Origin: Phycisphaerae bacterium | GTDB taxonomy: Bacteria; Planctomycetota; Phycisphaerae; UBA1845; Fen-1342 | Reading direction: 5' to 3' | Length of the DNA: 6,126 nt | NCBI GenBank assembly: GCA_022842805.1 | Contig: JALHOX010000280.1 | Coordinates: 1-6,126, forward strand | Part shown: positions 1-3,437 of the stretch, one piece after another | Position numbering within the stretch: the first letter of the stretch is position 1 | Layout: each line of letters starts with the position of its first letter | Position numbers and translations under genes: made by a program | Notes under the pieces: model-generated | Database searches by the model: none | What the model was told of the DNA's origin: nothing | Seen by the model: only the letters and a program-made list of their open reading frames with translations

Positions 1-623
1 GGGGCGTAAATCTTGTGACCGCTCATGCTCAGCAGGTCGATGCCCATGGCGTTGACGTCGATCGGCACCTTGCCGAAGGTCTGGCAGCAATCGGTGTGGA
101 AGATCACCTCGCGCTCTTTGCAGAGCTTGCCGATCTCCGCCACGGGTTGCAGCGTGCCGATTTCGTTGTTGCCGTGCATGATCGACACGAGGATCGTGTC
201 GGGGGTCATGGCGGCTTTGAGCTGGTTGAGGTCGATCATGCCGTCGCGGGCGACGGGCAGATAGGTGATGCGGAAGCCCTGTTGCGCCAGCCATCCGCAG
301 GGGTCGAGCGTGGCCTTGTGCTCGGTGACCTGCGTGATGATGTGCTTGCCCTTCTCGCCATACATCGCCGCGATGCCCTTGATGGCGATGTTGTTGCTCT
401 CGGTGGCGCCGCTGGTGAAGATGATTTCCTTCGAGTCGGCCTTGATCACGTTCGCGATCTGGGCCCGCGCGGTCTCGACGCCTTCCTCCGCTTCCCAGCC
501 GAATTCGTGATTGCGCGAAGCGGCGTTTCCGTACCGCTCGGTGAAATAGGGCAGCATCGCCTGAAGCACGCGCGGATCGGTCCGCGTCGTGGCGTTGTTA
601 TCGAGATAGATTCGTCGGCTCAT
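1..623 (-). CDS. iscS: Cysteine desulfurase, IscS/NifS type (C-terminal part outside window)
   Basis: PLP-dependent enzyme that takes sulfur from L-cysteine, giving alanine and an enzyme-bound persulfide for Fe-S cluster and other thio-cofactor assembly in the cytoplasm. The 207 complete residues visible begin MSRRIYLDNNATT and follow the class V aminotransferase fold closely: a YGNAASRNHEFG segment (31-42), SGATESNN (71-78, phosphate-binding loop), TEHKA with the PLP-stacking His102, NNEIG (152-156), HTDCCQ with Asp178 and Gln181, and SGHKIY with the Schiff-base Lys204. All catalytic residues expected in this half are present; the catalytic Cys loop and C-terminus lie beyond position 1. The ATG at 623 is preceded by a purine-rich GAAGGGACGG ribosome site and lies inside the upstream regulator gene, so translation is probably coupled. 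Unusual detail: the PLP pocket has Cys179-Cys180 where IscS proteins usually have Ala-Thr or Ala-Ala. The family is certain; the choice between IscS and NifS is less so, because the end is missing. Confidence 0.95.
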   Translation of the reverse strand, partial: MSRRIYLDNNATTRTDPRVLQAMLPYFTERYGNAASRNHEFGWEAEEGVETARAQIANVIKADSKEIIFTSGATESNNIAIKGIAAMYGEKGKHIITQVTEHKATLDPCGWLAQQGFRITYLPVARDGMIDLNQLKAAMTPDTILVSIMHGNNEIGTLQPVAEIGKLCKEREVIFHTDCCQTFGKVPIDVNAMGIDLLSMSGHKIYA

Positions 624-1089
624 CGCCTGTCCGTCCCTTCGGGTATGCGATTTGGGTGAGCTGGGCGGGGCCATTGTCGAAGGCCAGCTCCGCCAGCGTC
701 ACGTTGGTCAAAAATTCTTTCATTCGCTCATGGATCTTCATCAACGGCCGTCGCACGATGCAGGAGCACTCGATGTCGCAGTGGTGCTCGCCATCGGGCC
801 TGGGCTCGGCGCAGCGCACGAACTTGACCGGCCCCTCGAGCGCTTCGACCAGCGACGCCAGCGAGAGTTCATGAGCCGGCTTGGCGAGGGTGTATCCGCC
901 CTTTGCGCCGCGAACCGACTTTATGATCTCAGCCTGGTTCAGTTCTTTCAGAATATTCATCAGCAAAGGCAGGGGCACCTTGTGCTCGTCTGCGATCTCA
1001 CGGGCGCTGGTCACTTGGGTTGCCCCCGCACGGGCCAGATGGCACAGCCCAATCAGTCCGTATTCCGTTTTCTTCGTGAGACTTAGCAC
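598..1089 (-). CDS. Rrf2-family transcriptional regulator, probable Fe-S sensor of the IscR type
   Basis: A 163-residue DNA-binding regulator, the usual length for the family. The N-terminus MLSLTKKTEYGLIGLCHLAR is typical of Rrf2 proteins. A winged helix-turn-helix spans about 26-70 (VTSAREIADEHKVPLPLLMNI, then a wing with RGAKGGYTLAKP). The cluster-binding region holds Cys93, Cys104, Cys108 and Cys110, with His102 and His103 nearby, followed by the dimerisation helix LMKIHERMKEFL. IscR ligands are spaced C-X5-C-X5-C-X2-H; here the spacing is C-X10-C-X3-C-X1-C, so cluster binding is likely but the ligand set cannot be assigned. Its position directly before a cysteine desulfurase, with a 26-bp overlap, argues for control of Fe-S biogenesis. 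The GTG start at 1089 is chosen because an AAGGTGG ribosome site lies 4 nt upstream and it gives the family N-terminus; the ATG at 1093 is out of frame. NsrR- or SufR-like roles cannot be excluded. Confidence 0.93.
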   Translation of the reverse strand: MLSLTKKTEYGLIGLCHLARAGATQVTSAREIADEHKVPLPLLMNILKELNQAEIIKSVRGAKGGYTLAKPAHELSLASLVEALEGPVKFVRCAEPRPDGEHHCDIECSCIVRRPLMKIHERMKEFLTNVTLAELAFDNGPAQLTQIAYPKGRTGDEPTNLSR

Positions 1090-1093
1090 GCAT

Positions 1094-1100
1094 CCACCTT
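1094..1100 (-). promoter_or_regulatory. Ribosome binding site of the Rrf2 regulator
   Basis: AAGGTGG on the minus strand, preceded by further A residues, ends 4 nt before the GTG start at 1089. It decides the start: the ATG at 1093, which almost touches it, is in another frame and too close to be used efficiently. Confidence 0.7.
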
Positions 1101-1131
1101 TTTTGTTCGGCGCACTCCCGCAGGTCCGGCG

Positions 1132-1167
1132 GGTTGAATATAGGATCGGAAAGGTGTTATTTCAACC
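1132..1167. promoter_or_regulatory. Inverted repeat enclosing the rrf2 promoter (candidate operator)
   Basis: GGTTGAA at 1132-1138 and its exact complement TTCAACC at 1161-1167 are separated by 22 bp. The arms overlap the -35 and -10 hexamers, so a dimer bound here would occlude RNA polymerase. Rrf2 regulators commonly repress their own operons, which makes this a reasonable operator candidate. It does not match the E. coli IscR type 1 site, and the link to this regulator is inferred. Confidence 0.4.
1137..1165 (-). promoter_or_regulatory. Sigma70-type promoter for the rrf2-iscS unit
   Basis: On the minus strand, TTGAAA (1165-1160) and TATATT (1142-1137) are separated by exactly 17 nt. The match is 5 of 6 bases in each hexamer, which stands out in this GC-rich background. 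Transcription would start near 1130, giving a leader of about 40 nt that contains the AAGGTGG ribosome site. Assignment rests on sequence match only. Confidence 0.7.
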
Positions 1168-1348
1168 TTCCAGCTTCGAATCGCGCAGAGAGCCGCGCTG
1201 CGAAGCGACCTCGCCGCTCGATCGACGCGATGGCGACATCGTGTGCGAAAGGCCCGGCGCGGCACGTTCCAACCAACCGACCAATTCTATTCGATTCGCC
1301 CGCCGCCGCCTAACGCCGCCGGACGCCAACCAACGATAAACTCTGCTC
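1168..1348. other. Intergenic stretch between the divergent rrf2 and phosphatase genes
   Basis: Remainder of the divergent intergenic region, with no convincing gene. It contains a 6-bp inverted repeat, GCTTCG (1173-1178) and CGAAGC (1201-1206), just upstream of the rrf2 -35 box, and two copies of CCAACCAAC (1269-1277 and 1327-1335). No good -35/-10 pair could be picked for the plus-strand phosphatase; TAAACT at 1336-1341 lies only a few bases from its start codon and is not credible as a -10 box unless the start is further downstream. Confidence 0.5.
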
Positions 1349-1993
1349 GTGACCAGCGCCTCCGCGATCTCTGCGCCCGCGTCGTCGGCCTTCGGGGTCG
1401 GCCCGACCGCCTCTGGGTTCGCCCCGCCGCGGCGGACGTCGGCGTTTCAGCGTGTCTTGGGCGTGGTGGGGTCGCTTTGCCTGCTGGGGGCGGTCGTCGG
1501 CCTGGTTGTCGTGGAATGGGGTCGCCTGCCCAAGCGCTTCGCCGCGGTCGTGCCCGGCGAGCTGTATCGCAGCGGCGAGTTAACGCCCCGACATGTCGCC
1601 GAGCTGAAGCAGCGAGTGGGGCTGGCCCGCGTCATCTCGCTGCTCGACCCCAACGACCCGGACAGCGCCGCGGAGAGCGACGCGGAGCGTGCTGCGTGTG
1701 AGCGGCTGGGGATTCGCTGGGAGAATGTGCCGATGCGCGGCAATGGCGACAGCACGCCCGAAGCCCGCACCCGCCTGCTCGATCTGCTTCGCATCCGCGA
1801 CGCCGGACCGACACTGGTGCATTGCGCCGCCGGGGCGAACCGGACGGGCGTTGCGATCGGCTTGCACCGGATCTGCAACGAAGGGTGGACCGCCGACCAG
1901 GCCTTGGCCGAGATGGAGCGTTTTGACTTTAAGGCTGATGAAAAGCACCGCGGCGCGGTGGAAGCCATCCGTGCCGCCGCCCGCCCGCAGTAG
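1349..1993 (+). CDS. Membrane-anchored dual-specificity / tyrosine phosphatase family protein
   Basis: A predicted phosphatase of the cysteine-dependent DSP/PTP superfamily, 214 residues. A short Ala/Ser/Pro-rich N-terminus (1-33) is followed by one hydrophobic membrane segment at about 36-56 (VLGVVGSLCLLGAVVGLVVV), then the catalytic domain. GELYRSGELTPRHVAELK (70-87) resembles the opening strand of Siw14/DSP-like domains, and VISLLDPND follows. The P-loop is HCAAGANRTG, with nucleophile Cys159 and phosphate-binding Arg165. The general acid is probably an Asp in the 130-136 loop (NGDS), which is inferred. The GTG start at 1349 is the longest choice. It has no clear Shine-Dalgarno sequence, and the next GTG codons in frame would cut into the membrane segment. 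The positively charged PKR after the segment does not settle topology. Whether the substrate is a protein, phosphoinositide or lipid phosphate cannot be told. No partner kinase is adjacent. Confidence 0.88.
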   Translation: MTSASAISAPASSAFGVGPTASGFAPPRRTSAFQRVLGVVGSLCLLGAVVGLVVVEWGRLPKRFAAVVPGELYRSGELTPRHVAELKQRVGLARVISLLDPNDPDSAAESDAERAACERLGIRWENVPMRGNGDSTPEARTRLLDLLRIRDAGPTLVHCAAGANRTGVAIGLHRICNEGWTADQALAEMERFDFKADEKHRGAVEAIRAAARPQ

Positions 1994-2014
1994 CGGCCTG
2001 CGGCTCGCAGGCCG
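1994..2014 (+). terminator. Perfect 9-bp hairpin immediately after the phosphatase stop codon
   Basis: CGGCCTGCG (1994-2002), loop GCT, CGCAGGCCG (2006-2014). The stem starts on the base after the TAG stop. It is very stable but has no T-run after it, so it is either a 3'-end-stabilising or Rho-assisted terminator, or an interspersed palindromic repeat of the genome. Its function is inferred. Confidence 0.45.
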
Positions 2015-2094
2015 ACGTGTAATCGCGACTGGCGTCCGTGTAAGCCGACGAGCGGCCCCCAACTCCGCCGAGATTTCACCCCGCGCATAAACGC

Positions 2095-2142
2095 AAAAAT
2101 GAACCCGGCGGCCGCCCTGGGGGGCAGCCGCCTGGTTCATTT
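2095..2142. terminator. Bidirectional rho-independent terminator between convergent genes
   Basis: AAATGAACC (2097-2105) pairs with GGTTCATTT (2134-2142). Inside it, GGCGGC (2107-2112) pairs with GCCGCC (2127-2132), and an inner GCCC/GGGC pair (2114-2117 and 2122-2125) closes a four-base loop. Two single-base mismatches (2106/2133 and 2113/2126) interrupt the stem. On the minus strand the hairpin ends in five T residues, so termination of the PEP-CTERM transcript is the stronger case. On the plus strand only TTT follows, within the stem. The position between two converging genes fits well. Confidence 0.8.
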
Positions 2143-2177
2143 GGGAGGAGGAGGAACAATCGTTGTTAACGGTCTGG

Positions 2178-2867
2178 TCAGCGTCGTCGAATCACCATCG
2201 CGATGCCGCCAAGACCGATCATCATCAAGCTCACCGGTTCAGGGATAATCGTTCCGTACACCTGGTACGAGTACTCGCTGTCGTCGGCACCGGCCACGTT
2301 GCCGACCGGTGTCCAGTTCGGCAGGCCGAAGTGCGACGACTTGAAGAAGCCGTAGCCCTGACCATTCACCGCACCGCTGCCGGTCGTCGCCACGAAGTTC
2401 TGGCCGAGGTTGTTTCCAACCAGCCGGGCGCCGAAGAAGTACCGACCCGCGGCGAGCTCAAGGCTCATCGGGTTCAGTCCCGTCAGATCGACGCGACCCT
2501 CGTACACCTGGAACCCGCCGAGCGTGCCGATGACGGTGCTCGTAAAGTCCAGGTCCTGGAACGTCTGAACCGTATTCAGTTGAGAATCCAGCAGCAGCAC
2601 ATCCGCATCGCGGTACTGAATATTGCTGCCGGTCGCTCGCAAACCTATCCAGCGCACCTCCGTAAGGGAGACGGGCTGGGTCAAAACCATGTCTTCCACG
2701 GTCCACGCATCGGGCACCAGCGTCTGTCGATCCGCGCTGAGGCCGCTCAAACTGTCGTGGCCGGCTCCGGGGGACAGATAGTTGTCCCACAGGAGCATCG
2801 GGGCGCCGCCGCCCAGAGCACTGGCCGTCGCAAAAACTGCGAGGCCCGCACAAAGAATCCGCTTCAT
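2178..2867 (-). CDS. Secreted PEP-CTERM sorting domain protein
   Basis: A 229-residue exported protein of unknown specific role. The N-terminus MKRILCAGLAVFATASALGGG is a signal peptide, probably cleaved around residues 17-20. The C-terminus carries the PEP-CTERM sorting signal: Pro209-Glu210-Pro211, a hydrophobic stretch SLMMIGLGGIAMVI, and a terminal RRR. In known systems this tail is processed by an exosortase (EpsH family), linked to exopolysaccharide export and the cell surface. No exosortase is in this window. The middle, about 25-205, is beta-rich with many Gly, Asp and aromatic residues (for example LLWDNYLSPGAGHD and YEGRVDLTGLNPMSLELAAGRYFFGA), which resembles the lectin/jelly-roll-like domains common in planctomycete PEP-CTERM proteins; this is inference. 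Start choice: the reading frame stays open back to 3086, but only the ATG at 2867 gives a signal peptide, and GGGAG lies 6 nt upstream of it. Confidence 0.9.
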   Translation of the reverse strand: MKRILCAGLAVFATASALGGGAPMLLWDNYLSPGAGHDSLSGLSADRQTLVPDAWTVEDMVLTQPVSLTEVRWIGLRATGSNIQYRDADVLLLDSQLNTVQTFQDLDFTSTVIGTLGGFQVYEGRVDLTGLNPMSLELAAGRYFFGARLVGNNLGQNFVATTGSGAVNGQGYGFFKSSHFGLPNWTPVGNVAGADDSEYSYQVYGTIIPEPVSLMMIGLGGIAMVIRRR

Positions 2868-3099
2868 TCCCAGCTCCCGCGGCCCGGCATGGCCGAGCTT
2901 TGCTTCAAGGCGTCCGTCGCGGGGCGCCGCCCTCCGTTGGGCGCACCATCTCCGTGAACGGAACCGCTTCGATTCCGTCGACTCGTCAACCAGCCGGCCT
3001 TTGGCAGGGGTTTCAGAGACGACCGCGTTCGCTGTTCGTGTCCCTTGTCGTCCGCGAGGGCTGTCGTTCCTCGCGTCTGACACCAAGGCTTAGGCAGGC

Positions 3100-3152
3100 A
3101 AAAAAGCGAAGGCAAACAGAAAGTGAGAAAAATCTCCAAAAGGACCCAAAAA
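3100..3152. repeat. Phased A-tracts (probable intrinsically bent DNA)
   Basis: A-tracts at 3100-3105, 3128-3132, 3138-3141 and 3148-3152. The last three are centred about 10 bp apart, one helical turn, which is the arrangement that bends DNA. They stand out in an otherwise GC-rich window. Confidence 0.5.
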
Positions 3153-3169
3153 CCGCGATTCCGGCGCAC

Positions 3170-3204
3170 GGGAGGGGGGTGGGTGGTCCAGTTTTGGGGA
3201 GGGG
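3170..3204 (+). other. G-rich run, possible G-quadruplex
   Basis: Five G-runs of 3, 6, 3, 4 and 4 bases (3170-3172, 3174-3179, 3181-3183, 3196-3199, 3201-3204). A three-tier quadruplex needs the 12-nt loop between the third and fourth runs, so stability is uncertain. Confidence 0.3.
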
Positions 3205-3313
3205 TGAAGGCGTGGTTCGGGCCGGAAGCGGGCATTCTCGACGTGGAGGCGCCAGAATCGGAGATTATCCGACATATGGCCGGGTCGCGGCGAGCCGTTT
3301 GCGTGCGCAACCG

Positions 3314-3329
3314 TGTTTCACGTGAAACA
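3314..3329. promoter_or_regulatory. parS: parS-type ParB (Spo0J) binding site
   Basis: TGTTTCACGTGAAACA is a perfect 16-bp palindrome and matches the widely conserved chromosomal parS consensus TGTTNCACGTGAAACA at every position. ParB binds parS as a dimer, loads onto DNA as a CTP-dependent clamp and spreads, and acts with ParA and SMC in chromosome segregation; such sites usually cluster near the replication origin. Here the site is intergenic, 108 bp upstream of a haem-protein gene, and no parA or parB is in the window. Alternatively it could be an operator, as it sits just upstream of a possible -10 box at 3355. The exact match makes parS the preferred reading. Confidence 0.75.
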
Positions 3330-3332
3330 GCG

Positions 3333-3360
3333 TTCGTCACACGCCGCGCCGACTTATACT
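3333..3360 (+). promoter_or_regulatory. Possible promoter of the haem-protein gene
   Basis: TATACT (3355-3360) is a good -10 match. The hexamer at usable spacing, TTCGTC (3333-3338, 16 nt away), is a poor -35. Transcription would begin near 3367, about 70 nt before the start codon. An activator or a different sigma factor may be used; the call is tentative. Confidence 0.35.
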
Positions 3361-3437
3361 GTTCTGCATCCTCGGTCCCGACCGTTGCAGATGGCCGGGG
3401 CTCTCTTCGACGCACCTGATCAAATAGGATGAAAACG

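Larger units (their letters stand above)
2868..3437. other. Gene-free intergenic region between two divergent exported-protein genes
   Basis: No credible gene was found in these 570 bp. Open frames exist on both strands, but their translations are low-complexity and rich in Arg, Pro, Gly or Ser, and the region around 3100-3200 has a markedly different base make-up from its coding neighbours. It must contain the promoters of both flanking genes. It holds phased A-tracts, a G-rich run, a parS-type palindrome and a possible -10 box, each listed separately. No convincing promoter for the minus-strand PEP-CTERM gene was identified. Confidence 0.7.

Noticed and set aside
15..659. 214-codon open frame on the plus strand over the desulfurase
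   Set aside because: The minus strand carries an unmistakable cysteine desulfurase; the plus-strand product is compositionally a shadow.
652..1086. 144-codon plus-strand open frame over the Rrf2 gene
   Set aside because: Antisense shadow of a clear Rrf2 protein; no ribosome site or recognisable domain.
1137..1161. E. coli-type IscR type 1 site at the rrf2 promoter
   Set aside because: The ATA and TAT ends are present, but the central GAC/GTC half-sites are not.
1447..2140. Minus-strand open frames over the phosphatase
   Set aside because: Arg/Ser-rich products without motifs, opposite a gene with an intact HCX5R catalytic loop.
3265..3274. TTATCCGACA as a possible DnaA box (origin of replication)
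   Set aside because: Only the first six bases fit TTATCCACA unless an extra base is allowed, and no second box or AT-rich unwinding element was seen nearby. oriC cannot be claimed from this.
2900..3325. 141-codon plus-strand open frame in the intergenic region
   Set aside because: Low-complexity Arg/Gly-rich translation, no signal or domain, and it runs through the A-tracts, G-run and palindrome.
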